Numbered from the stretch's first letter, positions 21,591 through 30,495 are shown. The stretch: 45,539 nucleotides of DNA from a virus (IMGVR_UViG_3300047319_001382:1-45539); one strand, 5' to 3'. A program made the numbers and translations. The notes: generated from the sequence alone by a model not told the origin.

Positions 21591-22495
21591 ACTACCTCGG
21601 CTCGTTCCCGTCGATGGATCAGGCGTACCCCATCCTGGTGAGCCGAGTCGTCAAGGACGGCGAGAGGCTGTCGCCTCGCGGGATGGTGTCGATCGAGATG
21701 AGGCCGGCGTCGTTCACGATCACTGATCCGACACGGGCCGTGTACACCGGCGAGAAGCGCAAGATGAGTTACAGGTTCCTCGCGGTCGAGACGCTCAGCT
21801 ACCTGGCGGGTCTCGGCGACGAGAAGACTGCGAAGCTCCTGGTCGCGGTGAACAAGAACCTCGATCCATACCTCAACAAGTTGACGATGAAGTTCGACGG
21901 CGCCTACGGACCGCGGCTCAGGCAGAGTCTCCCGGCGGTGGTCGCGCTCCTCGATCGAGATCGCGACAGCAGGCAGGCGGTCGCCGCGATCTGGTCTCCC
22001 GGCATACCGGAGTCGATCGACGTCCCATGCACCGTGTCGCTGCACTTCTACGTCGCCCACGACAAGCTCGAGATGACGGCCTACATGAGGTCCAACGATC
22101 TGATGTGGGGAACGCCGTACGACGTCGCGGCCTTCTGCATCCTGCAGCAGGCGGTGGCGAAGAGCCTCGGCCTCCAGGTGGGCGCGTATCACCACGTCGC
22201 CGACTCGCTCCACGTCTACCAGGAGCGCGTGCCCGACGTCAAGGACGACAAGACGATCGACCTGCCGTTCGAGCCGTTCAAGAAGATGGTGTGCGAGTCC
22301 ATGCACCCGAGCTCGATCATCCGTCACATGATGGATGACTCGGCCGACCTGATCAAGCAGATCTACAGGTTCTTGAACCTCGACAGCATCGACGGTCCAC
22401 CGAAGACCGCCAGCCACCTGCGGTTCTTGTTCGGGCAGTCCAAGGACCCGGTGGAGAACGCGTGGGTACGCATGCTCAACGGGAAGTGGCTGTGA
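21587..22495 (+). CDS. Thymidylate-synthase-fold enzyme, probable dCMP hydroxymethylase
   Basis: The 302-residue protein keeps the thymidylate synthase core: RQAV near 129, the nucleophile in VPCTVSLHFYV (Cys148), the phosphate-contact RSND (168-171), WGTPYDVAAF and HHVADSLHVYQ. In thymidylate synthase the segment PFNIAS supplies the Asn that recognises dUMP; here the matching residue is Asp179. An Asp at this place is the hallmark of dCMP hydroxymethylases such as T4 gp42. Together with the neighbouring pyrophosphatase, kinase and deaminase this predicts synthesis of 5-hydroxymethyl-dCMP. Alignment was by eye. GTG start overlaps the upstream stop. Confidence 0.75.
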   Translation: MNYLGSFPSMDQAYPILVSRVVKDGERLSPRGMVSIEMRPASFTITDPTRAVYTGEKRKMSYRFLAVETLSYLAGLGDEKTAKLLVAVNKNLDPYLNKLTMKFDGAYGPRLRQSLPAVVALLDRDRDSRQAVAAIWSPGIPESIDVPCTVSLHFYVAHDKLEMTAYMRSNDLMWGTPYDVAAFCILQQAVAKSLGLQVGAYHHVADSLHVYQERVPDVKDDKTIDLPFEPFKKMVCESMHPSSIIRHMMDDSADLIKQIYRFLNLDSIDGPPKTASHLRFLFGQSKDPVENAWVRMLNGKWL

Positions 22496-23595
22496 GGGCG
22501 ATCGGTTACTTGGTCGGCGGCGGCTCGATGTCGCTGGGCGTCGAGGCGGCTGGGTTCGAGATCTCCGGCGTGTGGGAGACGCCCGGTTACTCGAAGAACG
22601 CTCAGTCGTGGGATCTCAACCGCCCGATGCTCGCGCACTCGGTCCAGGAGGTCCGCGCTGGGTCTCGATTCCTGGGCGGTGACGACGTGGATCTGATCTA
22701 CGGCAACCCGCCGTGTGGAGGTCTCTCCAACACGACGGGTGCTCAGCACACGAGTCCCACGAACCTCGTCATGCAGAACTGGTTGGGGATGGTGATCAAG
22801 GCGAGGCCTCGCGCGATCCTGATGGAGAACGCGTTCCAGCTCGCCACCGGGGCCGGCGCCCCGATCCGCGATCTCCTCGGCTCACAGCTCGACGACGCGG
22901 GCTACAAGTCGACGATCTGGCTGATCGACTCCTGGGAGCTCGGTACGCCTCAAGTCCGGCGGCGCGCGTTCCTGGCCGCGGTCAAGGAGGGCTCGATCGT
23001 TGACGTCAAGTGGAGCGTGCCCTACCAGTTGAGGGAGGAGAACTCGTATCCCAAGGAAGTGTGGGCGGAGACGCGCTTGATCGACGCCGACCCGAGCCCC
23101 AGTCCCTTCTACGACGTCGCCGGGACCAAGATCACGCAGCACTGGTGGAACAAGACGGGCTATCAGCACAACGAGCTGCTCAAGGAACATGGCGATCGGA
23201 TCACGCTCGGCAAGTTCCTCACTCCTCACGAGCTCAAGATGCTCGAGGCGCGCGCGGCGGCCGGAATCAAGTCAGCGAAGCGAGAGATCGAGAAGCGGAT
23301 GCCATTGCTCTGGCCTGAGGTGCCGCGCGCGTTCTCGAAGCCCAAGCAGTTCAAGGTGATCAGGCGGCTCAGGGCCGAGGCCCCGAGCTTCGTGGTGCTG
23401 TCGGAGTTCAACCTGGCTCACCCGACCTTGAACCGCCTCCTCACGATGCGCGAGATGGCGCGGCTCATGGGCTACCCGGACGACTGGGTGTTCCACGTCC
23501 TCCACCCGCGGCTGGTCGCGCAGGGGGTGCCCGTGGCGAACGCGAGATGGGCGGCGTCAAGGCTCATGGAAGCCTTGACGGCCGCCCACTCGTGA
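22492..23595 (+). CDS. Cytosine-C5 DNA methyltransferase
   Basis: The 367-residue protein has the ordered motifs of C5 methyltransferases: a glycine-rich motif I (LVGGGSMSLGVEAAGF), motif IV with the catalytic Cys75 (YGNPPCGGLS), motif VI MENA (Glu112-Asn113), motif VIII QVRRR (154-158), and motifs IX/X near the end (LTMREMARLMGYPDDW, GVPVANARW). A region of about 170 residues between VIII and IX is the likely target-recognition domain. The GTG at 22492 overlaps the upstream stop. No cognate restriction gene is nearby, so it is an orphan methylase. Specificity unknown; CCWGG is a candidate because that word is enriched. Confidence 0.85.
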   Translation: MRAIGYLVGGGSMSLGVEAAGFEISGVWETPGYSKNAQSWDLNRPMLAHSVQEVRAGSRFLGGDDVDLIYGNPPCGGLSNTTGAQHTSPTNLVMQNWLGMVIKARPRAILMENAFQLATGAGAPIRDLLGSQLDDAGYKSTIWLIDSWELGTPQVRRRAFLAAVKEGSIVDVKWSVPYQLREENSYPKEVWAETRLIDADPSPSPFYDVAGTKITQHWWNKTGYQHNELLKEHGDRITLGKFLTPHELKMLEARAAAGIKSAKREIEKRMPLLWPEVPRAFSKPKQFKVIRRLRAEAPSFVVLSEFNLAHPTLNRLLTMREMARLMGYPDDWVFHVLHPRLVAQGVPVANARWAASRLMEALTAAHS

Positions 23596-23596
23596 G

Positions 23597-24001
23597 CTAG
23601 ACGCCGAACGCCTTGTCGACGTGAGGCTTCAGCCAGCCGTCCCACAGGACCTTGGCCATCCCGCTGTGGAGGAAGCCGAGCAGGAGGTTGGTCGCGAAGT
23701 TGTGCGGCTGGCCTCCGCCGGTGGCGGCGAGCGCGTTCGTGACGCCGCCCAGTGTCCCTAGGATATAGAGCACGACGTTGACCCAGGGGATGAGATCGTT
23801 GGACCAGTTCTTGGCGAAGGGCGCGAACTTCCAGATCATCCCGACTGCAACCATGATCAGCACCGCACTGCCCTTCAACCACGCGAGCAGGTTGACGGCG
23901 ATCTCGGGATGGATGGGCGACGGCGCCGGCGGCGCCTGAGCGAGGACGGTCGCGGCAACGAACAGCCCGACAACCGCCAGAAGCAGCTTGAGAATCTTCA
24001 T
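23597..24001 (-). CDS. Membrane protein, holin candidate
   Basis: The 134-residue protein starts with a hydrophobic signal-like segment (MKILKLLLAVVGLFVAATVLA), a Pro-rich linker, a transmembrane helix (GSAVLIMVAVGMIWKF) and another hydrophobic stretch (IPWVNVVLYILGTLGG). This multi-spanning small protein next to the endolysin and another membrane protein fits a holin. ATG 24001 has AGGAGG upstream. Its stop lies 1 nt from the stop of the convergent methyltransferase, with no room for a terminator. Confidence 0.6.
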   Translation of the reverse strand: MKILKLLLAVVGLFVAATVLAQAPPAPSPIHPEIAVNLLAWLKGSAVLIMVAVGMIWKFAPFAKNWSNDLIPWVNVVLYILGTLGGVTNALAATGGGQPHNFATNLLLGFLHSGMAKVLWDGWLKPHVDKAFGV

Positions 24002-24011
24002 CCTGAGCCTC

Positions 24012-24416
24012 CTATGGGGTGATGGGGACGACGTGACGTCTGTGCCTGAGATCCTCGATGGCGCTCTTCTGCTCGGCGCTCCCGTCGGGTTCTATGATCG
24101 CGACGACCGCGATCTCTACGACGTCCATCACGCGCTCGAATCGGATCGAGTCTTGGACTGCAGTGTTCCTCTGGGTTCTCTCCAGCCTCTCCAGGCCGGC
24201 TGAAGTCTCTGCGATGTGCTGTCGGACGTCCATCGTCGACTTTCGGATGATCCAGCCGATGGTCGCAGAGCCGACCGCGACCACCATCCCTCCAGTGAGT
24301 ATCCACAGCCTCATGCGGCGGAACAAATCGTCGATCCGTCCGATGCCGACATGTATCTCGTTCATCTCTGGGCTCACGCGGCCTTCCTCCCTGGTGTCAT
24401 CCTCGATGTCCGCCAT
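24012..24416 (-). CDS. Single-span membrane protein of the lysis region
   Basis: The 134-residue product has a charged cytoplasmic N-terminus, one membrane helix (LWILTGGMVVAVGSATIGWII, about 38-58) and a helical C-terminal domain (DVRQHIAETSAGLERLERTQR). It overlaps the endolysin stop as TAATG. A holin, antiholin or inner-membrane spanin-like role is possible, but no diagnostic motif separates these. Confidence 0.55.
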   Translation of the reverse strand: MADIEDDTREEGRVSPEMNEIHVGIGRIDDLFRRMRLWILTGGMVVAVGSATIGWIIRKSTMDVRQHIAETSAGLERLERTQRNTAVQDSIRFERVMDVVEIAVVAIIEPDGSAEQKSAIEDLRHRRHVVPITP

Positions 24417-24925
24417 TAGTCCTCCACCCAGGCGATCCTGGCCGCGATCGCTCCATTCTTCTTGAACAGGGTTGCGTCTGTCTCCTGGATGGCGTCTCCA
24501 TCGTTCCTATAGTTACCAGCGGAGCAGTGGATGACTGCGATCGGACCGAGCTCGTTGCTCAGAGTGACGATGCCGATGTGTCCCTGCTTGTCTCCTCTGT
24601 CCGGCCACACGAGGACGTCGCCGGGCATCACCAGGTTCCACGGGACCTCTGCAGCGAAGCCGAGAGGCGTCTTGGCGTCCTCGTATACGTTGCTGCACTC
24701 CAACCAGTCGCCTCCAGGGAGGTGAGGGATCGCTCCGTTCGGCAGGTAGCGATCCACTCCCATGGCCCAGGCGACGAAACCGCTGCAGTCGAGCTTCACG
24801 TCGGGAAGGCGAAGCTGGGGCGCGCGACCGCCGGCACCGAGTGAGTAGATCGTCGGCCTGCCGATGGCGCTGCGCGCACGATCGACCACCTGCTTCCTGG
24901 TCATGATCCCCAGAGACTTCGCCAC
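24416..24925 (-). CDS. NlpC/P60 endolysin
   Basis: The 169-residue enzyme has the NlpC/P60 cysteine-peptidase triad: Cys47 in LDCSGFVAW, His116 in GHIGIV and a third polar residue, probably His133 in VIHCSAGN. The family cleaves peptidoglycan stem peptides, so it is the probable endolysin. GTG 24925 is chosen because GGAGG lies 5 nt upstream; the GTG at 24937 has no ribosome-binding site. It is followed by two membrane protein genes that fit a lysis cassette. It could alternatively be a tail-associated NlpC/P60 protein, as it follows tail-tip genes. Confidence 0.8.
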   Translation of the reverse strand: MAKSLGIMTRKQVVDRARSAIGRPTIYSLGAGGRAPQLRLPDVKLDCSGFVAWAMGVDRYLPNGAIPHLPGGDWLECSNVYEDAKTPLGFAAEVPWNLVMPGDVLVWPDRGDKQGHIGIVTLSNELGPIAVIHCSAGNYRNDGDAIQETDATLFKKNGAIAARIAWVED

Positions 24926-25003
24926 CAGTTCCTCCACTACGCCGGCTCACCGCGCGCTACGACGAGAAGGCGGGTTCCTCGCTTTCGCGCGCGGCTCACC
25001 GGG
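24926..25003. repeat. Gap with 10-bp direct repeats
   Basis: CGGCTCACCG occurs at 24943-24952 and 24992-25001, each next to a GCGCGC stretch. The 78-nt gap separates the last tail gene from the endolysin, a natural boundary for regulation. No T-run is present. The repeat may be incidental in GC-rich DNA. Confidence 0.35.
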
Positions 25004-25768
25004 TCACTCAGAATCGGGTCCGTCTGACTCGTCCTCCGGCGTGCCGGAGCCAATCCCGAAGCGGCCGAGGAGCGTCGCGGCAACGGTCCCGGCGATCGCC
25101 GACTGGAGGAGGCCGGACGCGCCCTTGGCCATCGTGTGGTTCATGGACGCGACCACCTGCTCGTGGAGCATCGCCGGCAGCACCTCGTTGGTGGTGTGGA
25201 TCGCTACCGAGTAGAAGTGGAGACGGCGCTGGATGTCCTCGGACGCCACGAACCGATACAGGGTCTTGATCGCGCCGCCCTCCCTGATGAAGACGCCGCG
25301 GTTCTTGATCACGAACACTGGTCCCATGGGCGACGTGCCGCGAAGTTGCGATCCCTGGCGGTGGAGGTTCAGTCGGCTGAGGTACATCCCTGGAGGGACG
25401 CTCTCCCTCTGTGACGGCCTGGCGCCGCCCACGATCGGGATCGCGATGTTGGCGCCCAACTCCGGATGCTGGCTGCCGCCCTCCTCGAACTGCGAGAGCC
25501 TCAACCTCTTCTTCTGCCCGATGCGGATCATCGCCCACATGCGTCCGACCGTCGGCCTGGCGAACGGCTTGATGATCGCGATCTGACGGAGGATGAACTT
25601 CGACTTCCTCACGGTGACGTCTTCCTGGATCTTGAGGCGCTGCCTCTCCTGTATGAGTTTCATCGTCGCGTTGATCGAGTTGGAGATGGCATACGCCTTC
25701 TGGCGCTCGCTGAGGAGTAGGGCTTCCAGGACGAAGTTGTCCTTGAGTTCCGCCTCCATGGTGACCAT
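25004..25768 (-). CDS. Probable distal tail or virion protein
   Basis: The 254-residue protein follows the tail-tip genes with a TGATG coupling. It has a helical N-terminus (LEALLLSERQKAYAISNSIN), a basic middle (IRIGQKKRLRLSQF), a beta domain (GMYLSRLNLHRQG, VFVIKNRGVFIREGG, LHFYSVAIHTTNEVLP) and a Gly/Ala-rich end. No family was recognised. Its place between tail proteins and the lysis cassette suggests a tail or baseplate component. Confidence 0.55.
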   Translation of the reverse strand: MVTMEAELKDNFVLEALLLSERQKAYAISNSINATMKLIQERQRLKIQEDVTVRKSKFILRQIAIIKPFARPTVGRMWAMIRIGQKKRLRLSQFEEGGSQHPELGANIAIPIVGGARPSQRESVPPGMYLSRLNLHRQGSQLRGTSPMGPVFVIKNRGVFIREGGAIKTLYRFVASEDIQRRLHFYSVAIHTTNEVLPAMLHEQVVASMNHTMAKGASGLLQSAIAGTVAATLLGRFGIGSGTPEDESDGPDSE

Positions 25769-26202
25769 CAGACGGGGAGGAGGCCGTCCTGCCCCATGTA
25801 CAGCTTGTCGGTCTCATTCTCGTACACGACCCACGCATCGACCGTGACGCTGGGAACGTCCGGTCCAGCCACTGCGGCGACGAGACGCAGTGTGATATAC
25901 GGCCAGCCCATGTATGGAACACCGGTCGCCACGGTGATGACCACTGGCATCGGGTTCGTGAGGCTGAGTACGTGACCGCTCACGCCGTCGCCGAGAAGGT
26001 TGGTACCTGCCGGGTTGAAGAAACCGCCGCTCCCCGTGCCAGATCCAATCCACGTGCACGGCTGCGGCGCACCGCCGCCGTTGCCGTACACCAGGAAGTG
26101 AATGGCCTTTGCACCCAGACACGGGATGTACTTCGTGAACAGCTGGTTGTTGGTCACGAGAGTCTGGTTGTCGATGACCTTCGGGTATTTGAACGTCTTC
26201 AC
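25768..26202 (-). CDS. Tail-region protein, paralogue 1
   Basis: The 144-residue product shares FKYPKVIDNQTLV, TKYIPC-GAKAI, GGAPQ, SGGFF-PAG, VYENETDKL and GQDGLLP with its neighbour at 26215-26661, so the two are tandem duplicates. Both look like compact beta proteins and could form part of the tail tip or host-range apparatus. GTG 26202 has GGAGG upstream. Amino-acid differences concentrate in central loops. Confidence 0.65.
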   Translation of the reverse strand: MKTFKYPKVIDNQTLVTNNQLFTKYIPCLGAKAIHFLVYGNGGGAPQPCTWIGSGTGSGGFFNPAGTNLLGDGVSGHVLSLTNPMPVVITVATGVPYMGWPYITLRLVAAVAGPDVPSVTVDAWVVYENETDKLYMGQDGLLPV

Positions 26203-26214
26203 CGCGCACCTCCG

Positions 26215-26661
26215 TCAGGCCGGCAGCAGTCCGTCCTGACCGTTGACCAGCTTGTCAGTCTCGTTCTCATAGATCACATAGGCATCGACAGTGACGTTGG
26301 TGACGTCGTTGGCTGGAGACGCGCCGGCGTTGCCGATCAGTCTCAAGATCAGGTAAGGCCACCCAAGATAGAAGAGACTGGGGGTGGGGTAGAACGTGAC
26401 TGACATCGGGTTCGTCGGAGTGAGGGCGTGGCCGTTCACGCCGTCGGCGGTCGCCAATCCAGCGGGTGCGAAGAATCCTCCGCTAGGAATCCCTGATCCG
26501 ATGGTGTTGATGGCCTGAGGCGCGCCGCCTACGGCAGCTCCGACAACGAGGAACACAATCGCCTTGGCTCCCTGGCACGGGATGTACTTCGTGTTGAGTG
26601 CGCCGCCAGCGGCAACGAGCGTCTGGTTGTCGATGACCTTCGGGTACTTGAATACCTTCAC
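26215..26661 (-). CDS. Tail-region protein, paralogue 2
   Basis: The 148-residue duplicate of the gene at 25768-26202. Conserved blocks are MKVFKYPKVIDNQTLV, TKYIPCQGAKAIVFLV, GWPYLILRL, VTVDAY-VIYENETDKLV and GQDGLLPA, roughly half of the positions by eye. GTG 26661 has GAGGACACC upstream. The pair lies directly downstream of the large tail-tip protein, suggesting two versions of a beta-rich accessory tail protein. Confidence 0.65.
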   Translation of the reverse strand: MKVFKYPKVIDNQTLVAAGGALNTKYIPCQGAKAIVFLVVGAAVGGAPQAINTIGSGIPSGGFFAPAGLATADGVNGHALTPTNPMSVTFYPTPSLFYLGWPYLILRLIGNAGASPANDVTNVTVDAYVIYENETDKLVNGQDGLLPA

Positions 26662-26668
26662 GGTGTCC

Positions 26669-29600
26669 TCACTCCGCTGAGATCGCGAGGATCTCGGTTG
26701 AGTAGTTCGGGCCGAGACCCTGATCGACCTGCAAGATCCTCATGGTCTTCCCGACCCACGATCCGTCAGAACCATACCTCGGGAACGCCACCTTCGGGTT
26801 GATCGTCGCGTCGAACTGGAACGTCATCATGCGATGCGCGTCCGGCATCCTGAACGTGTTGAACCTCACGATTGTTCGAGGCTTCGCTGAGAAGTCGAAG
26901 AGGCGATTGCGGAACTCGACCGCCGTCACCTCGTCGCGGATGAAGTCCGCCACGACCTGATCCTCGTCTCGCGGCCCGTAGTAGCTGACGAATGTTGCGG
27001 CGTCGGTCTCCCTGGTCCCGCGGGTGTATCCACCGGTGTTGTTGTTCACGAATCCGGAATCCGTCTTGTCGTACCCCATCGTCGTGGCGCAGTTGGTCGC
27101 AGCGTTGGTGCCGCTCGACCACTTGTTGTTGAAGATGCTGGACGAGTTGACGCTGAACCAGAAGCGGTCTCGGTAGCGAGGGATCGCCGCAGTGATCGAT
27201 GCCGCGTAGGTGCCGCCGCCTGGAGAGATGCTCAGGTTGCCCATGGCCTTGTTCGCAGACGTCCCAGTGCCAGGCGGTACTCCGGCGTCTAGACCGCACA
27301 TCTCCATCGTGTCGCCGGCGATCGTCCATGTGAACAGGTTCACGGAGTGGTCGTAGGAGCATCCGATCGTGACGCCGACTGGGACCACGGTATTCATCGC
27401 CCGCGCACATTCAGCAGCTAGACTCTCTGCCGTGTAGTCGCCTGGGTTCAAAGTCGCAGTGTGGTTCGTCGGCCCAGTGGCCCGTATGAACGCGATGACG
27501 TCGTTGTAGCCCGCCTTGATCGAGAAACCCCAGCCGACGCTGAGTTCGGTGCCGCCAGAGGCGACGCGCATCTTCCCCTGGACCTCCGACGCCAAGTCGA
27601 TCGCCTTGGTATACGTGGTTGCAGTCAGAGTGAGGTGCTGGTCCGTGGCAGCGAAGTTGTAGTCGAGACGATCGTTGACGCCGCCGACGATCTTGAGGAG
27701 CTGGTCGCGGGTCGTGGGACTCGTGAAGCCCTGACTGCTGCCGCTGTCATTGACGAAGGCCTCGAACAGCGTCTTACCCTTGAAGTTGTCGTAACCATAC
27801 TTGATGCGGATCGCGTGGCGCACGTCTACGGTGCTGGTCTCCTCGGCGGTGAAGGACCCGGTGTCGTCCCACCCGATCGCGATGTCATACTCGGATATTG
27901 CGCCGACCTTCCAGGGGTACGCAAGCCACTTGTTCGAGAGGCGATCGAGATACACGCAGAGACCGCCCTGGAGCGCGATCGCCTGGGCCGCCCTCTGGAC
28001 CGTCGTGCGATCTCCGAGCCACGCTGCGAGCTTGATGTCACTCGCCTGGCCGTTGCGGAGAGTGGATCTCACGTCAACGAAGCTGCCGGAGACGCCCGCG
28101 CCCGTCTGGAAGTCGGAACCGGCGACGCCACCGTACGTGACCATCAGGTGCCGGAGTATGTCCGGCGGCTTCTCGATCAGCGAGGCCGATACGCCGGTGA
28201 ACGTTCCAGGGAAGTCGTCGGGTTGCCCCTGGATGTTTCCGTAGAACTGACCCTCGAGCTTCAGTGTCGGTTCAACGATGATGTCAACTTCCTTGAGATA
28301 GTTCCTGCTGCGCCGTGACTTGTGGCCCGACTGAACGACGTAAGTCTTGGTCAGCGATCCAGGAGTCACCGTGCTCCTCTGTGGTCTGTACTTCACCACG
28401 AGGGCCACCCAGTAGATGCTAGCCTTGTTCGCCGCGCCGGCGACGAAGTCGATGCGCACATCCCAAGCGTGCGTGGTGCCGCCTGATCCGAAGTCCCACG
28501 CCTGAGTCGGCCCCCAGTCCGCCGTGGCCCAGGTCCCGGTCTGCACAGCGGGCGTCGTCGCGGTGGCGACCCAGTTCGCAGTCGTAGTGCCGAAGCCCAC
28601 CGCAGGATTGCGCGACTGAATCCTGAGGTTGTTCGCGTTGCCGGCATTCCCTGACCAGGCGACGTAGTACTGCACGGACTGGACCTGACCCAGGTTGTTC
28701 GCGTTCGGCAAGATCAGCTGCAGTATGCCGTGGGTAGTGCTCTGGTCGAGGGACGCGAAGCTCGTCTCATCGAAAGGGTCCATGGCCCTCTTAGGATTGG
28801 TGGCGGTGTTCTCGCTCGCCCTCACGTCCATCGGGATGATCGCGGCGTAGGCGACCGTGTTCTCGTCGGTGATCTCGAGCTTCGACTCGCCCACGGCCAG
28901 AGTCGCAGTGATCCCGGTGACGTCCAGAGGACTGAGGAGGTTGCCGCCAACAATGAACGCCGTCCTGCCGTTCGCTCTGCTCAGAATGTCCGTACACAGG
29001 TGGCAGGCGGCGACGAGTTTCACTTTCGCGGCGCCGACGCCAGAGTCCACCAGGATCAGCGGCACCGCTCCCAGACCGGCACCAGAGTCTTCCTGGAGAG
29101 ACTTGTTAGCGAGGGCCGAGGTCCAGGGCGTGCGCATGTTCAATGCGTTGAAGTTGCCATACGCGATCGGGATGGGCTGACCCTGCGATCCGTCTGGCGA
29201 GTCGGGGTAGCTCACCTTGTCGACGACCGTCGGCGGCACCAGTTTGTTCCAGGCCATATCCTGGAGCAGGTAGAGGCTCACACCAGACACCGACATCTCG
29301 ACCGGCCTGGATACGCGTCCCTTGAACACCTGGAGAGCATCGCTGAACGAGGTCAGCGTCGCCTCCCACAGGTAGATCGTGACCACCGCGTTCTGGAAGA
29401 GGAAGCTGGAGAGGAGATCGTGGATCGTGCCGCCAGTCGAACTCTGGCTCGCGTCGCGAACCTTCGCGAACCTGATCGTGGCGTCCACTGGGTCCATACC
29501 CGTGCCCAGAAGATCGACGGACTCCCTGACCGTCTCGCAGGTCACGCCCTCCTGCCACGTATTGCCGTCTGGCGTGTGGGTCTCGTGCGTCGCATATCTC

Positions 29601-29695
29601 AGGGTCCTGGAACTCGGTACCGTGAGATCGATCTGAACGAGCGTGACCCGAGACGCCGTGTAGCTGCGCCACGCGTTCTTGAATGCCGTAGTCAC
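26669..29695 (-). CDS. Large tail-tip/hub protein
   Basis: At 1008 residues this is the largest protein of the phage and follows the tape measure by one gene, the usual place of the distal tail or hub protein. The N-terminal 170 residues are beta-rich with SRTLRYATHETHTPDGNTWQ and TIYLWEATLTSF, resembling hub-type tail proteins. A lectin-like region (about 300-450) and long beta stretches follow, ending with TMRILQVDQGLGPNYSTEIL. GTG 29695 overlaps the upstream stop as GTGA. It probably anchors receptor-binding proteins. Confidence 0.65.
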   Translation of the reverse strand: MTTAFKNAWRSYTASRVTLVQIDLTVPSSRTLRYATHETHTPDGNTWQEGVTCETVRESVDLLGTGMDPVDATIRFAKVRDASQSSTGGTIHDLLSSFLFQNAVVTIYLWEATLTSFSDALQVFKGRVSRPVEMSVSGVSLYLLQDMAWNKLVPPTVVDKVSYPDSPDGSQGQPIPIAYGNFNALNMRTPWTSALANKSLQEDSGAGLGAVPLILVDSGVGAAKVKLVAACHLCTDILSRANGRTAFIVGGNLLSPLDVTGITATLAVGESKLEITDENTVAYAAIIPMDVRASENTATNPKRAMDPFDETSFASLDQSTTHGILQLILPNANNLGQVQSVQYYVAWSGNAGNANNLRIQSRNPAVGFGTTTANWVATATTPAVQTGTWATADWGPTQAWDFGSGGTTHAWDVRIDFVAGAANKASIYWVALVVKYRPQRSTVTPGSLTKTYVVQSGHKSRRSRNYLKEVDIIVEPTLKLEGQFYGNIQGQPDDFPGTFTGVSASLIEKPPDILRHLMVTYGGVAGSDFQTGAGVSGSFVDVRSTLRNGQASDIKLAAWLGDRTTVQRAAQAIALQGGLCVYLDRLSNKWLAYPWKVGAISEYDIAIGWDDTGSFTAEETSTVDVRHAIRIKYGYDNFKGKTLFEAFVNDSGSSQGFTSPTTRDQLLKIVGGVNDRLDYNFAATDQHLTLTATTYTKAIDLASEVQGKMRVASGGTELSVGWGFSIKAGYNDVIAFIRATGPTNHTATLNPGDYTAESLAAECARAMNTVVPVGVTIGCSYDHSVNLFTWTIAGDTMEMCGLDAGVPPGTGTSANKAMGNLSISPGGGTYAASITAAIPRYRDRFWFSVNSSSIFNNKWSSGTNAATNCATTMGYDKTDSGFVNNNTGGYTRGTRETDAATFVSYYGPRDEDQVVADFIRDEVTAVEFRNRLFDFSAKPRTIVRFNTFRMPDAHRMMTFQFDATINPKVAFPRYGSDGSWVGKTMRILQVDQGLGPNYSTEILAISAE

Positions 29696-30495
29696 GGCAA
29701 CCTCACGAGCGTGACATCGATGTCCCAGGTGTTGGAGAAGCCCTTGGTCTCCGTGTACTGACCGTCTTTCAAGAAGACTTCATAGATGTGGTCTTCCCAG
29801 TCCAGGAACGCGATCGAGCCGCGCTGGAGGAACGCCTGGACCCAGGCATCCCTGACCGTCGAGGACGCGCTCCTCCAGGGATGCGTGAACATCATGCCGT
29901 CGTCTCCCAGGATCGAGATGACGGTCACCCCTGACGGCAGTGGGATCTCCAGGCGGTTCTTCATCGGCGTGCGCGTGCCGCCAGGCGAGTGGATGCCCCC
30001 CAGGTCGGTCATCGATCCCACGAAGAACTTGCCCAGGGAGAAGACCACGTTCGCGAGAGACGGGCTGATCGTGAACCTCACCGATCTGACGTTGGCCACC
30101 GGCGAGAACGTGACGAAGTCATCCCTGAACGAGTTGAGCCCGAGATTCCCCATCGATCCCTGGAACGTCCAGGTGCCGCCTGGAGTGTAGGCTCCGGTCT
30201 GAGTCGAGAAGTCGAGGAAGAAGCCGCCGACGCTCGACAACCTGGACCCGAAAGCCGCAGCCGTGTCGATCGTGAACGCCGCGCCGAGATCGAAGTCGAC
30301 GTTGTATTGAGTTGGCGTCGAGAGCGGACTCGACTTCCACAGCGTGTAGCGATCCGGCGTCAGGAGGTTCGCCATGACGTACGGCGCGGTCTCGATCAAC
30401 GCCGGGGCGCCGCCGCCGGTGCCGTTCTTGAGCAGCACGCCCGGATTCCGGTCCAGGGTGAGGCGGTTGAGGAGCAGCAGTCTGGTGTTCGACAT
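29692..30495 (-). CDS. Distal tail protein candidate
   Basis: The 267-residue protein follows the tape measure with a TGATG overlap. Its central part (YNVDFDLGAAFTIDTAAAFG, TWTFQGSMGNLG, VRSVRFTISP) resembles an F5/8C-like beta-sandwich, and the C-terminal part (LDWEDHIYEVFLKDGQYTETK, WDIDVTLVRL) resembles distal-tail-type minor tail proteins. It likely initiates the tail together with the hub protein. Assignment is by order and fold impression. Confidence 0.6.
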   Translation of the reverse strand: MSNTRLLLLNRLTLDRNPGVLLKNGTGGGAPALIETAPYVMANLLTPDRYTLWKSSPLSTPTQYNVDFDLGAAFTIDTAAAFGSRLSSVGGFFLDFSTQTGAYTPGGTWTFQGSMGNLGLNSFRDDFVTFSPVANVRSVRFTISPSLANVVFSLGKFFVGSMTDLGGIHSPGGTRTPMKNRLEIPLPSGVTVISILGDDGMMFTHPWRSASSTVRDAWVQAFLQRGSIAFLDWEDHIYEVFLKDGQYTETKGFSNTWDIDVTLVRLP

